The notes under the pieces are model-generated. The model did not search any database, was not told the DNA's origin, and was given only the letters and a program-made list of their open reading frames with translations. This document shows positions 1 through 7,803 of a stretch of 19,407 nucleotides of DNA, one piece after another (within the stretch, counting starts at the first letter, position 1; each line of letters begins with the position of its first letter). The stretch is taken from positions 1 through 19,407 of the forward strand of contig DATGXI010000183.1 of assembly GCA_035299065.1 (NCBI GenBank). Reading direction: 5' to 3'. A program made the translations under genes and the position numbers. The stretch comes from DASPJQ01 sp035299065. GTDB lineage: Bacteria > Bacteroidota > Bacteroidia > Flavobacteriales_D > UBA2798.

Positions 1-372
<372 letters not shown>

Positions 373-424
373 GTTTCAGTTTTTCAATTTATCTCTTCTT
401 CAATATTTCATATGATATTTAAAA

Positions 425-532
<108 letters not shown>

Positions 533-536
533 TTTA

Positions 537-563
537 GGGCCGCATTTGCGGCCCTTTTTTTTT
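537..563 (+). terminator. Rho-independent terminator of the rRNA operon
   Basis: A perfect 7-base-pair GC-rich stem, GGGCCGC (537-543) with GCGGCCC (548-554), an ATTT loop and nine T residues. It starts right after the 5S gene and is the natural end of the rRNA transcript. Confidence 0.93.
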
Positions 564-589
564 GTATATTTATATGCATTTGTTAGCGT

Positions 590-1198
590 ATGATCATAGC
601 CATAAAAACTAATTTATCTGGAAGTTTATTTAGTGCTGTTAAAGAAATAAAACAGGATGTTAAATCCACTTTTGGTGAATACGAGATGATCAACTTCAAA
701 CCTCATGTTTCTTTATTGAGTTTTTTGTCTAATGATGGAAGTGAACCTGTGATCTTTAATCTTTTTAAAAGTTTAAAAAATAAACTTAAACGAGTTCAAG
801 CAGAAACTGTTGTTTTTGATTCTTTTTTTCATGAAAGTAATAATACATATACGATTTATTTAAAGGTATTACAAAGTGAGGTGTTAACCTCTGCTCAAAT
901 TACAATTAGAGATGTAACAAAGGCAAGAATTGATAAAAGGTTTGGACCTAGAAAATTTAAACTTGTTGACACTTTCCATATTACTATTTGCTCCTCTGTT
1001 CCAGAGCAGGTTGTTTCTCAAATTGTTTTTTTTCTTAATTCCAAATATTCAGCGGTAGAAAACATTTCATTCATGGTTGACACGCTTACTTGCTCATCAT
1101 TTGACGAGGCAGGTAATTTTTTGAATCAAGTAACCATAAATCTTGATCACGATCCACCAGGTTTTGTTAATGGAGATCAATTTGAAATTCAATACTAA
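590..1198 (+). CDS. 2H phosphoesterase / 2'-5' RNA ligase family protein
   Basis: A cytoplasmic protein of 202 residues with the two catalytic motifs of the 2H phosphoesterase superfamily: H39-V-S41 (within FKPHVSLL) and H130-I-T132 (within TFHITIC). The spacing of about 90 residues is right for the two-lobed fold. Members act on 2',3'-cyclic phosphate or 2'-5' linkages at RNA ends, or on ADP-ribose-derived cyclic phosphates; the substrate here cannot be read from sequence. The ATG at 590 has no SD sequence. The gene starts 27 bases after the rRNA terminator, and the next gene follows after 11 bases on the same strand, so the two are probably co-transcribed. The family call is firm, the role unknown. 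Confidence 0.8.
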   Translation: MIIAIKTNLSGSLFSAVKEIKQDVKSTFGEYEMINFKPHVSLLSFLSNDGSEPVIFNLFKSLKNKLKRVQAETVVFDSFFHESNNTYTIYLKVLQSEVLTSAQITIRDVTKARIDKRFGPRKFKLVDTFHITICSSVPEQVVSQIVFFLNSKYSAVENISFMVDTLTCSSFDEAGNFLNQVTINLDHDPPGFVNGDQFEIQY

Positions 1199-1209
1199 GT
1201 ATATATAAT

Positions 1210-2847
1210 ATGACAAAACAAGAGATAGAAGTAAATAAAAATGAAGATCAGTTGAAACTATTGCTTTCACAGGTTAAACGGAAGTTGGAAGTTATTTATG
1301 AGGGTGGAGGGAAGTCAAAGCTGAAAAAACTAAATGAGCAAGGTAAATTAACGGCCAGGGAAAGGATAAAATACCTTTTGGATGAGGACAGGTTTTCATT
1401 TGAAATGGGGGCTTTTGCCGGTTATGAAATGTACGCTGAACATGGAGGTTGCCCAGCAGGCGGTGTTGTAATTGTGTTAGGGTATATTAAAGGAAAGATT
1501 TGTATAGTTGTTGCTAATGATGCAAGTGTGAAAGCAGGAGCGTGGTTTCCTATAACAGGTAAGAAAAATTTACGTGCACAGGAGATTGCTATGGAAAATC
1601 ATATTCCGATAATTTACCTGGTTGACAGTGCTGGCGTTTATTTACCCATGCAGGATGAGATTTTTCCTGACAAAGAACATTTTGGACGGATTTTCAGGAA
1701 CAATGCTATTATGTCGTCAAGGGGGATTAACCAGATTGCTGCAGTAATGGGGAGTTGTGTGGCTGGAGGGGCGTATTTACCAATTATGAGTGATGAGGCA
1801 ATGATTGTTGATAAGACTGGAAGTATTTTTCTTGCAGGATCATACCTGGTTAAAGCGGCTATTGGTGAGGATATAGATAACGAAACTTTAGGAGGTGCAA
1901 CCACGCATTGTGAAATTAGTGGTGTAACAGATTATAAATGCAAGGACGACCAGGACGCACTGAACAGAATTAAAAATATTGTAGATAAAATTGGTGCAAA
2001 ACAAAAGGCGGGCTTTGACAGAAAAGAAAGTGCTGCGCCAAAACTGGATGAAAAAGAAATTTACGGTATTATACCAACTGACAGGGCTAAACAATACGAT
2101 ACGATGGATGTTGTTTTGCGTTTGGTTGATAACTCGGAATTTGACCAATACAAAGAGGAGTTTGGAAAGTCAATTATTTGCGGATATGGACGTATTGATG
2201 GTTGGGCAGTGGGTATTGTTGCTAACCAGCGCAAGGTGGTTAAGAGTAAGAAGGGAGAGATGCAGTTTGGAGGTGTAATTTATAGCGATAGTGCGGATAA
2301 GGCGGCTCGTTTTATTATGAATTGCAATCAAAAAAACATTCCATTGGTGTTTTTGCAGGATGTAACTGGATTTATGGTTGGATCACGTAGTGAGCATGGT
2401 GGAATTATTAAGGATGGTGCTAAGTTGGTGAATGCCATGGCCAACTCAGTTGTGCCGAAGTTTACTGTTATTATGGGGAACTCATATGGGGCAGGCAACT
2501 ATGCTATGTGTGGAAAGGCTTATGACCCACGTTTAATTGTTGGGTGGCCTACTGCTGAAGTAGCGGTTATGGGTGGTGCCCAAGCGGCAAAGGTGTTACT
2601 CCAGATTGAGGTGGCATCACTTAAAGCAAAAGGAGAAACGATTACCCCTGAGCGCGAAAAAGAGCTTTATGATAAGATGAAAGCACGATACGATTCACAA
2701 ACCACGCCTTATTATGCAGCCGCACGTTTGTGGCTGGATGCCATTATTGACCCGCTGGATACAAGAAAGATATTGTCATTGGGAATAGAAATGGCAAATA
2801 ATGCCCCGGCTGAGCGACCGTATAATGTTGGTGTGCTTCAGACGTGA
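1210..2847 (+). CDS. Acyl-CoA carboxylase carboxyltransferase (beta) subunit, methylcrotonoyl-CoA carboxylase-like
   Basis: The 545-residue carboxyltransferase half of a biotin-dependent acyl-CoA carboxylase. It moves the carboxyl group from carboxybiotin to an acyl-CoA. The N-terminal crotonase-fold domain (about 30-280) has DSAGVYLPMQDEIFPD (139-154) and MGSCVAGGAYLPIMSDE (180-196). The C-terminal domain (about 300-535) has GNSYGAGNYAM (423-433) and GWPTAEVAVMGG (445-456). The 'FPDKEHFGRIF' stretch (152-162) resembles methylcrotonoyl-CoA carboxylase beta more than propionyl-CoA carboxylase, pointing to leucine breakdown, but geranyl- or other acyl-CoA substrates remain possible. The biotin-carboxylase/carrier alpha subunit is not in the window; a biotin ligase is (17441-18187). 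The ATG start is 11 bases after the 2H gene. Length is normal for the family. Confidence 0.9.
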   Translation: MTKQEIEVNKNEDQLKLLLSQVKRKLEVIYEGGGKSKLKKLNEQGKLTARERIKYLLDEDRFSFEMGAFAGYEMYAEHGGCPAGGVVIVLGYIKGKICIVVANDASVKAGAWFPITGKKNLRAQEIAMENHIPIIYLVDSAGVYLPMQDEIFPDKEHFGRIFRNNAIMSSRGINQIAAVMGSCVAGGAYLPIMSDEAMIVDKTGSIFLAGSYLVKAAIGEDIDNETLGGATTHCEISGVTDYKCKDDQDALNRIKNIVDKIGAKQKAGFDRKESAAPKLDEKEIYGIIPTDRAKQYDTMDVVLRLVDNSEFDQYKEEFGKSIICGYGRIDGWAVGIVANQRKVVKSKKGEMQFGGVIYSDSADKAARFIMNCNQKNIPLVFLQDVTGFMVGSRSEHGGIIKDGAKLVNAMANSVVPKFTVIMGNSYGAGNYAMCGKAYDPRLIVGWPTAEVAVMGGAQAAKVLLQIEVASLKAKGETITPEREKELYDKMKARYDSQTTPYYAAARLWLDAIIDPLDTRKILSLGIEMANNAPAERPYNVGVLQT

Positions 2848-2908
2848 GGTGTTAGATTTGAGATGTAAGAAATTTTGCATTTCAGCTTTTTGAGATTTTA
2901 TTTTGTAT

Positions 2909-3005
2909 TTGCGTGAGGGATAGAGCCAAATAGCCCGGACTACTGTGATTTTTATCAAACAGTATATTTTGGGAGGACTATAGGCGATAGCCCGACCCGA
3001 GGCAA
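2909..3005. repeat. Structured interspersed repeat-like element
   Basis: A 97-base segment outside any gene. Two imperfect copies of a half-element (2917-2940 and 2974-2997) each contain ATAGCCCG (2930-2937 and 2987-2994). The ends can pair (TTGC 2909-2912 with GCAA 3002-3005; GGG 2917-2919 with CCC 2996-2998). Inside are a hairpin TACTGT/ACAGTA (2941-2946 with 2959-2964) and a hairpin with CTAT/ATAG (2978-2981 with 2987-2990) extended by GG/CC. From memory, similar 'GTGAGGGAT ... ATAGCCCGACC' blocks recur between genes in Bacteroidota genomes; I could not verify that. It may also help terminate the upstream operon. Confidence 0.5.
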
Positions 3006-3010
3006 TTATC

Positions 3011-3058
3011 ATTTAAGATTTAAAATTCAAGATTTAAGATTGCTGTAGGGACACGCCC
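3011..3058. repeat. Short direct repeats and a GTAGGGACAC-type repeat remnant
   Basis: ATTTAAGATT occurs twice 21 bases apart (3011-3020 and 3032-3041) around a related TTAAAATTCAAG stretch. It is followed by GTAGGGACACGCCC (3045-3058), which looks like one arm of a palindromic intergenic repeat of the GTAGGGACACG type. The rest of the 2848-3103 gap is AT-rich with no coding signal. No clear promoter for the downstream gene could be fixed. Confidence 0.4.
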
Positions 3059-3103
3059 AAAAATAATTAAGAGATATTTGATTTTAGATATATAGTTGTT
3101 TTA

Positions 3104-3982
3104 ATGAAACGTTTTTTTACCATACTGTTTTTGTTTTTATCACTAAGTACTTTTGCAAAAAAGGTTGAGGTGGTTGAAATAAGCACAAAATTTGGATCGA
3201 TTTACATTGTTTTGTATAAAGACACGCCAAAGCACAGTAAGAATTTTTTAAAACTGGCGAAGAAGGGTTTTTACGATAAAACCACTTTTCATCGAGTTAT
3301 AAAGGGTTTTATGGTGCAGGGAGGTGACCCTTACACAGCCCGGCCTGATAAAAAAGATTCAATTGGCGAAGGTGGACCCGGTTATACGTTACCTGCTGAA
3401 ATTAAATACATGCATAAACGTGGTGTTTTAGCAGCTGCCAGGGAAGGTGATGTAGTAAATCCAAAACAGGAAAGCAGCGGAAGCCAGTTTTATATTGTAC
3501 ATGGCAAAAAGTTTACTGACCAGGAATTGAATGGTGCTGAGGATAGGATTAACGGATGGTTGAAAGAAAATATTTTTTACAAAATTTTGTACCGGAAGGT
3601 AAATGAAAAAGATCAAAAGGCTTATTTGCGTTGTTACATAGCTGGAAGAAAAGATAGCGTAAACTACATAACGGCAAAGTATGCACGTGAAGTGGATTCA
3701 ATTTGGAATACGAAGACAAAATTTAAGTTTAGTGCTGAAGAGAGGGAGATTTACAAGACTGTTGGTGGGGCTGCGCATTTGGATAGGAACTACACCGCTT
3801 TTGGGGAGGTTGTTGGGGGAATGGATGTAGTTGATAAGATAGCTGATGTAAAAAAGGGAACAAGGGACAAACCGCTTGAAGATGTTGCAATGACTGTTAA
3901 GGTGTTGAAAATGAGCCTGGCTGAATTTAAGTCCAGGTTTGGAATGGATGTTCCTGATGGTCAAATCATTAAAAAGAAATAA
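3104..3982 (+). CDS. Secreted cyclophilin-type peptidyl-prolyl cis-trans isomerase
   Basis: The 292-residue protein starts with a signal peptide (K2, R3, then a hydrophobic run to about residue 18, TFAKK), so it acts in the periplasm and helps proteins fold by isomerising X-Pro bonds. The cyclophilin core is clear: FHRVIKGFMVQGGD (62-75, with catalytic-type R64 and Q72), SSGSQFYIVHG (124-134) and HLDRNYTAFGEVVGGMD (225-241). Between the last two blocks sits an extra charged segment of roughly 75-80 residues (about 140-218) absent from small bacterial cyclophilins such as PpiB. It is 65 bases upstream of rpsF, which has its own promoter. Periplasmic location is inferred from the signal peptide; no lipobox is seen. 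Confidence 0.9.
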   Translation: MKRFFTILFLFLSLSTFAKKVEVVEISTKFGSIYIVLYKDTPKHSKNFLKLAKKGFYDKTTFHRVIKGFMVQGGDPYTARPDKKDSIGEGGPGYTLPAEIKYMHKRGVLAAAREGDVVNPKQESSGSQFYIVHGKKFTDQELNGAEDRINGWLKENIFYKILYRKVNEKDQKAYLRCYIAGRKDSVNYITAKYAREVDSIWNTKTKFKFSAEEREIYKTVGGAAHLDRNYTAFGEVVGGMDVVDKIADVKKGTRDKPLEDVAMTVKVLKMSLAEFKSRFGMDVPDGQIIKKK

Positions 3983-3998
3983 TTTCTTTAAAAAGGGG

Positions 3999-4028
3999 CT
4001 TGTATTATTGGGAATAATTGTACCTTCG
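3999..4028 (+). promoter_or_regulatory. Predicted Bacteroidota-type promoter for rpsF-rpsR-rplI
   Basis: The -7 element TACCTTCG (4021-4028) matches TAnnTTTG with one change. A TTG (4000-4002) lies 18 bases upstream as the -33 element. It sits about 20 bases before the rpsF ATG, giving a short leader. The consensus is established for Bacteroides/Flavobacterium; the site itself is a prediction. Confidence 0.6.
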
Positions 4029-4047
4029 CAACCCTTAAATAATATAT

Positions 4048-4404
4048 ATGAACCGATACGAAACTGTTTTCATTTTAACTCCCGTTTTGTCTGAAGAACA
4101 GGCAAAGGAAGCAGTAGGCAAGTTCAAAAAGGTAATCAAAGACTCAGGTGCAAAAATTCTACACGAAGAGCACTGGGGATTACGCAAACTCGCTTACCCA
4201 ATCATGAAAAAAACAACTGGTTTTTACCAATTGTTTGAATACAGCGCTGAAGGCAACGCTGTAAGAGAAATTGAAACCGCTTACAAGCGTGACGAACGAA
4301 TTTTGCGTTATTTGACCGTGAGGTTGGATAAACATGCTATTGCATACGCAGAAAAAAGGCGTGGTGCTAAAAAGGCCGAGAAACCTGTAGCAGCGGAAAA
4401 ATAA
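4048..4404 (+). CDS. rpsF: 30S ribosomal protein bS6
   Basis: A small-subunit ribosomal protein of 118 residues that binds 16S rRNA together with bS18. The N-terminus MNRYETVFILTPVLSEEQ is the classic bS6 beta-strand opening. The central HWGLRKLAYPIMKKTTGFY and the later RYLTVRLDKH also match the family, and the tail is lysine/alanine-rich. It is first in a three-gene operon, 22 bases before rpsR. The ATG is preceded by an AT-rich leader with no SD. No large structured leader is visible: only about 20 bases separate the predicted promoter from the ATG, so the S6:S18-binding leader described in some other bacteria is not apparent. Confidence 0.98.
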   Translation: MNRYETVFILTPVLSEEQAKEAVGKFKKVIKDSGAKILHEEHWGLRKLAYPIMKKTTGFYQLFEYSAEGNAVREIETAYKRDERILRYLTVRLDKHAIAYAEKRRGAKKAEKPVAAEK

Positions 4405-4410
4405 TTTTAA

Positions 4411-4418
4411 AGAAAGGA
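4411..4418 (+). promoter_or_regulatory. SD-like sequence before rpsR
   Basis: AGAAAGGA lies 8 bases before the rpsR ATG. It is complementary to the 3' tail of 16S rRNA (TCCTTTCT, as generally conserved; the 16S gene is not in the window). I see no comparable site before the other start codons of the window that I inspected. Strong SDs before bS21 and/or bS18 genes are reported for Bacteroidota and proposed to be autoregulatory. Confidence 0.65.
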
Positions 4419-4426
4419 AAAACATT

Positions 4427-4687
4427 ATGGCAGACGATATAAGATATCTTACCCCCATTAGTATTGACACGCAAAAGTCAAAATACTGCCGCTTTAAAAA
4501 AGCTGGGATTAAATACATAGATTACAAAGACCCAAATTTTCTTTTGAAATTTGTGAATGAGCAGGGAAAACTTTTACCAAGAAGGATTACCGGTACTTCA
4601 TTAAAGTTTCAGAAAAAAGTTGGACAGGCGGTTAAACGTTCGCGTCACCTGGCTTTAATGCCATACGTGGCCGATATGTTGAAATAA
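4427..4687 (+). CDS. rpsR: 30S ribosomal protein bS18
   Basis: A small-subunit protein of 86 residues that forms a heterodimer with bS6 on the platform of the 30S subunit. Family signs are KYCRFKKAGIKYIDYKD (19-35), GKLLPRRITGTS (47-58) and the C-terminal RSRHLALMPY. In Flavobacterium ribosomes bS18, bS6 and bS21 mask the anti-SD end of 16S rRNA. The SD-like site just upstream may therefore let free bS18 levels control its own translation; this is inferred by analogy. It is the middle gene of the operon, with rplI following after 25 bases. Confidence 0.98.
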   Translation: MADDIRYLTPISIDTQKSKYCRFKKAGIKYIDYKDPNFLLKFVNEQGKLLPRRITGTSLKFQKKVGQAVKRSRHLALMPYVADMLK

Positions 4688-4712
4688 TTATTAACCCTTT
4701 AATTTAAAGGCA

Positions 4713-5159
4713 ATGGAAGTAATATTAAAAAAAGATATAGACAAGCTTGGTTATAAAGACGAGGTTGTTAAGGTGAAGCCGGGTTATGCCCGTAATTACC
4801 TTTTACCGCGTGACCTTGCTTTGGTTGCTACAGACTCAACTAAAAAGATTTTAGCTGAAAACCTGAAGCAACGTGCACACAAAGAAGCTAAAGTGAAAGC
4901 TGAAGCTGAAAAAGTGGCTGCAAAACTCAGGGAAATTAGCATTAAAGTTGGCGCTAAAGCTGGTGAAAACGGAAAAATATTTGGTTCGGTTAACACTATA
5001 CAGGTTGCTGATGCGTTAAAGAAACTGGGCTTTGATTTTGAACGTAAAAACATCATTATTAAGAATGAACCAATAAAAGTATTGGGCTCATACGAGGCAG
5101 TGATCAAATTACACAAGGAACTTAATGAGACCATTAAATTTGATGTGGTTGAAGAGTAA
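4713..5159 (+). CDS. rplI: 50S ribosomal protein bL9
   Basis: A large-subunit protein of 148 residues binding 23S rRNA near the L1 stalk. The N-terminal domain is unmistakable: MEVILKKDIDKLGYKDEVV, then VKPGYARNYLLPRDLA (about 21-36). It is followed by the long connecting helix rich in K, A and E (about 42-74) and the C-terminal domain with GKIFGSVNTIQVADAL. Length is normal. It is the last gene of the operon, ended by the terminator at 5181-5214. The ATG has no convincing SD. Confidence 0.98.
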   Translation: MEVILKKDIDKLGYKDEVVKVKPGYARNYLLPRDLALVATDSTKKILAENLKQRAHKEAKVKAEAEKVAAKLREISIKVGAKAGENGKIFGSVNTIQVADALKKLGFDFERKNIIIKNEPIKVLGSYEAVIKLHKELNETIKFDVVEE

Positions 5160-5180
5160 TTAAAAATGCTGTTAAAGAAT

Positions 5181-5214
5181 AAAAGACTCCCCAAAAAAAG
5201 GAGTCTTTTTTTTT
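5181..5214 (+). terminator. Rho-independent terminator after rplI
   Basis: AAAAGACTCC (5181-5190) pairs perfectly with GGAGTCTTTT (5200-5209) around a CCAAAAAAA loop, in a run of nine T residues. It separates the ribosomal operon from the glycan genes. Confidence 0.93.
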
Positions 5215-5248
5215 AGCATAAAACTGAATTTTAGGATTGCAGGAGAAA

Positions 5249-6508
5249 GTGAATCCACTGTACGAACAAATACGAAAAACGCCATTGCTGGCCAATATTG
5301 GCTCATTGTTCATTATTCAACTAATGAATTATGTAATACCTATTGTTGTTATACCGGTTTTGGTTGCCCGGTTGGGCTTGTCTAATTACGGGACTATAGC
5401 AACAGCGCAATATTTTAGTGCCTTATTGATGTTTGCCTGCGATTATGGCTTTGTGTACACAGGCCCCCAACAGGTAAGCCAGAACCAGGAAAACAGGGCT
5501 TTTTTGAACAGCATTTTTAGCACAATAACGGTTATAAAATTTGTTTTTTTGGCGGTGAGCGTTTTGGTAACGTTTATTTACTGTTCAATGGTAAAAATGA
5601 CTGTTGAAGAGGCCCGGGTTACGTATATTTCATTGCTGGCGGTTGCCGGAAGTGTTTTGACACCGCTATGGTTTTTGCAAGGTGTACAGCGCATAAAATC
5701 ACTTACCATCATAAGCATTGTGTTTAAGTTGTTGCAATTGGTGTTATTGCTTGTTTGTATTCACGGAAAAACAGATGTATTACTGGCCAGTATTGTTTTT
5801 TTTGGTGCTAATTTTTTGCTTGGCTTAACTTCGTTTATATACACCATGGTGTATTTTAAAATCAGGTTTGTTTTACCAAAAATAACCCAGGTGGTTAAAG
5901 AACTTAAAACAGGTTTTAATATGTTTTTGAGTGTATTTTTTTCATCGGTTTACATACAGGGCACAGGTTTGTTTTTGGAGTTTATAACTGGCAGTAAGGA
6001 ACTGGTGGCTTTATATAGTGCCGCAGAAAAAATAGTACGTGCAGCAACCAGTTTGTTTAACCCCTTTATACAGGCATTTTTACCATTTATTTCAAAAATG
6101 TTTATGATGAACAGGCAGCTGGGATCCATGATTTTTTTCAAATTTTTATATGTGGTATTAGGCGTGACTTTATTTACGTCACTTATGGTTTACCTGTTTT
6201 CGGGAATTGTTGTGCATGTACTGTTTAAACCTGAATTTGAACCTGCCATTGCTTTAATGGCCATATTGTGCCCGGTAGTTGTTTTTGGAAACATGGCTAA
6301 CTTATTGGGCAATAATTTGTATTTATTGCTGGGTTGGCAACGCGTTACGGTAATTGTTATGTTTTTGCTGGCTATTTTCAATACGGCCATGTGTTATTTG
6401 CTTATACCAGGGCAAGGCGCAACAGGGGCTGCTATAGCGCTTACTTGTACCGAAGCCTTGGGCGCCCTTAGCTTTTACGCATATTATCGCTATAAAAATC
6501 GTTTTTAA
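5249..6508 (+). CDS. Polysaccharide flippase (Wzx/RfbX-like, MOP superfamily)
   Basis: An integral membrane protein of about 419 residues made almost entirely of hydrophobic segments (roughly 12). It likely flips a lipid-linked glycan across the inner membrane. The N-terminal pattern (LLANIGSLFIIQLMNYVIPI, then LVARLGLSNYGTIATAQYF) is typical of O-antigen/capsule flippases. No ATG fits: the in-frame stop at 5225-5227 leaves TTG 5237 or GTG 5249. GTG is chosen because the TTG overlaps a weak promoter-like TAGGATTG (5232-5239); the longer form adds four residues. It is first of a three-gene glycan set on one strand, with no glycosyltransferase beside it. The substrate is unknown. Confidence 0.85.
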   Translation: MNPLYEQIRKTPLLANIGSLFIIQLMNYVIPIVVIPVLVARLGLSNYGTIATAQYFSALLMFACDYGFVYTGPQQVSQNQENRAFLNSIFSTITVIKFVFLAVSVLVTFIYCSMVKMTVEEARVTYISLLAVAGSVLTPLWFLQGVQRIKSLTIISIVFKLLQLVLLLVCIHGKTDVLLASIVFFGANFLLGLTSFIYTMVYFKIRFVLPKITQVVKELKTGFNMFLSVFFSSVYIQGTGLFLEFITGSKELVALYSAAEKIVRAATSLFNPFIQAFLPFISKMFMMNRQLGSMIFFKFLYVVLGVTLFTSLMVYLFSGIVVHVLFKPEFEPAIALMAILCPVVVFGNMANLLGNNLYLLLGWQRVTVIVMFLLAIFNTAMCYLLIPGQGATGAAIALTCTEALGALSFYAYYRYKNRF

Positions 6509-6588
6509 GCCCCACCTGTTAATTTAAAACTGCGTTTAAGGGGTTTAAATGAGATGAGAATACTAATTTTAATCAAATTGAACTGCAA

Positions 6589-7803
6589 ATGATTCCCTTT
6601 AGTCCCCCACGTATTGATGAAAAAACGGTTGAGGCCGTTAAGGAAGTATTGTTAAGTGGATGGATTACCACTGGTCCAAAAACCAAACTGTTTGAAAAAG
6701 AAATTACTGCGTATTGTGGAAGCAAGGCAACAATTTGCCTTAACTCGGCAACAGCGGGCCTTGAAATTATGCTGCGTTGGTATGGTGTAAAGGAAGGCGA
6801 TGAGGTGATCATACCTGCGTATACCTACTCGGCAACGGCAAACGTAGTTTTGCATTGTGGGGCCAAACCAGTCATGGTTGATGTTGATCCCAATGATTTC
6901 AATATTACAGCAAAGAACATTCGCAGCGCCATAAACGAAAAAACCAAGGTTATTATGCCGGTTGATATGGCAGGACTACCTTGTAATTACAGTGAGCTGA
7001 TGCTGCTTGTGAATGAAAAGGACTTTAAAAAACAATTTAAAGCTGCAAGTGATAACCAGCAGAAACTTGGACGGATATTGGTGTTGTGCGATTCGGCACA
7101 CTCATTTGGAGCGGTTTATTTTGGCAACCGCGTAGGAAGCCAGGTTGATGCCCATGTATTTTCATTTCACGCGGTAAAAAACCTTACAACTGCCGAGGGT
7201 GGAGCCGTGGCGCTTAATTTACCTGCACCATTTGATAACGAGGAAATTTATAAATACCTGTGCATAATTACGCTTCATGGTCAGAACAAGGATGCGCTTG
7301 CAAAAACACAACCAGGAGCCTGGCGCTATGATATAATTGAGCCCGGCTATAAATGCAATATGATGGACCTGCAGGCAGCCATAGGCCTGGTTGAACTGGA
7401 GCGTTATGATGGCGATACGCTGGTGCGCAGGCAGGAAATTTGTGAAATGTATTCAGAAGCATTTGCGAAAAAAAACTGGGCGCAATTACCTGTATTCAGG
7501 AGCGAAATAAAAGAATCATGTTACCACCTGTACATGCTCCGCATAAAAGGCGCAACCGAAGAACAACGTGATTTAATTATACAGCGAATTACGGAGGCTG
7601 GTGTTTCGGTAAACGTACATTTTATTCCGCTAAGCATGTTAACAGCCTATAAAAACAGGGGGTATAACATTGCCGATTATCCCATTACATTTGACAATTA
7701 TGCACGTGAAATTTCATTGCCGGTTTATTATTCATTAACCAACCACCAGGTAAAAACAGTAATTGAAGCGGTAATTGCCTCGGTAGAAAAAGTGCTTGCT
7801 TGA
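6589..7803 (+). CDS. DegT/DnrJ/EryC1/StrS family PLP-dependent sugar aminotransferase
   Basis: A 404-residue enzyme that would transfer an amino group to a nucleotide-linked keto-sugar, as in making aminated sugars for surface glycans. Visible are the N-terminal PFSPPRID and SGWITTGPKTKLFE, the cofactor pocket at CDSAHSFG (D168 expected to contact the pyridine ring) and the PLP lysine K197 in SFHAVKNLTTAEGGA. A segment around 130-165 is about 20 residues longer than in classic members, which I recall as common in Bacteroidota versions. Its stop codon overlaps the start of the next gene (TTGA, 7800-7803), implying translational coupling with the phosphoglycosyl transferase. A PglE-like role is plausible but unproven. 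Confidence 0.88.
   Translation: MIPFSPPRIDEKTVEAVKEVLLSGWITTGPKTKLFEKEITAYCGSKATICLNSATAGLEIMLRWYGVKEGDEVIIPAYTYSATANVVLHCGAKPVMVDVDPNDFNITAKNIRSAINEKTKVIMPVDMAGLPCNYSELMLLVNEKDFKKQFKAASDNQQKLGRILVLCDSAHSFGAVYFGNRVGSQVDAHVFSFHAVKNLTTAEGGAVALNLPAPFDNEEIYKYLCIITLHGQNKDALAKTQPGAWRYDIIEPGYKCNMMDLQAAIGLVELERYDGDTLVRRQEICEMYSEAFAKKNWAQLPVFRSEIKESCYHLYMLRIKGATEEQRDLIIQRITEAGVSVNVHFIPLSMLTAYKNRGYNIADYPITFDNYAREISLPVYYSLTNHQVKTVIEAVIASVEKVLA

Noticed and set aside
1888..2278. Overlapping reading frames inside the carboxylase gene as extra genes
   Set aside because: They are shadow frames of a strongly conserved coding sequence and show no recognisable protein pattern.
2971..2976. GGGAGG as an SD site
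   Set aside because: No start codon or open frame follows at a suitable distance; it is part of the structured repeat.
2909..3005. Integron attC site or CRISPR-like repeat
   Set aside because: No integrase, no cassette array, no regular spacers, and only two diverged half-copies.
5241..5251. AGGAG before GTG 5249 as a real SD for the flippase
   Set aside because: Only three bases separate it from the GTG, too close for canonical pairing, and the sequence encodes in-frame residues if TTG 5237 is used. Probably chance.
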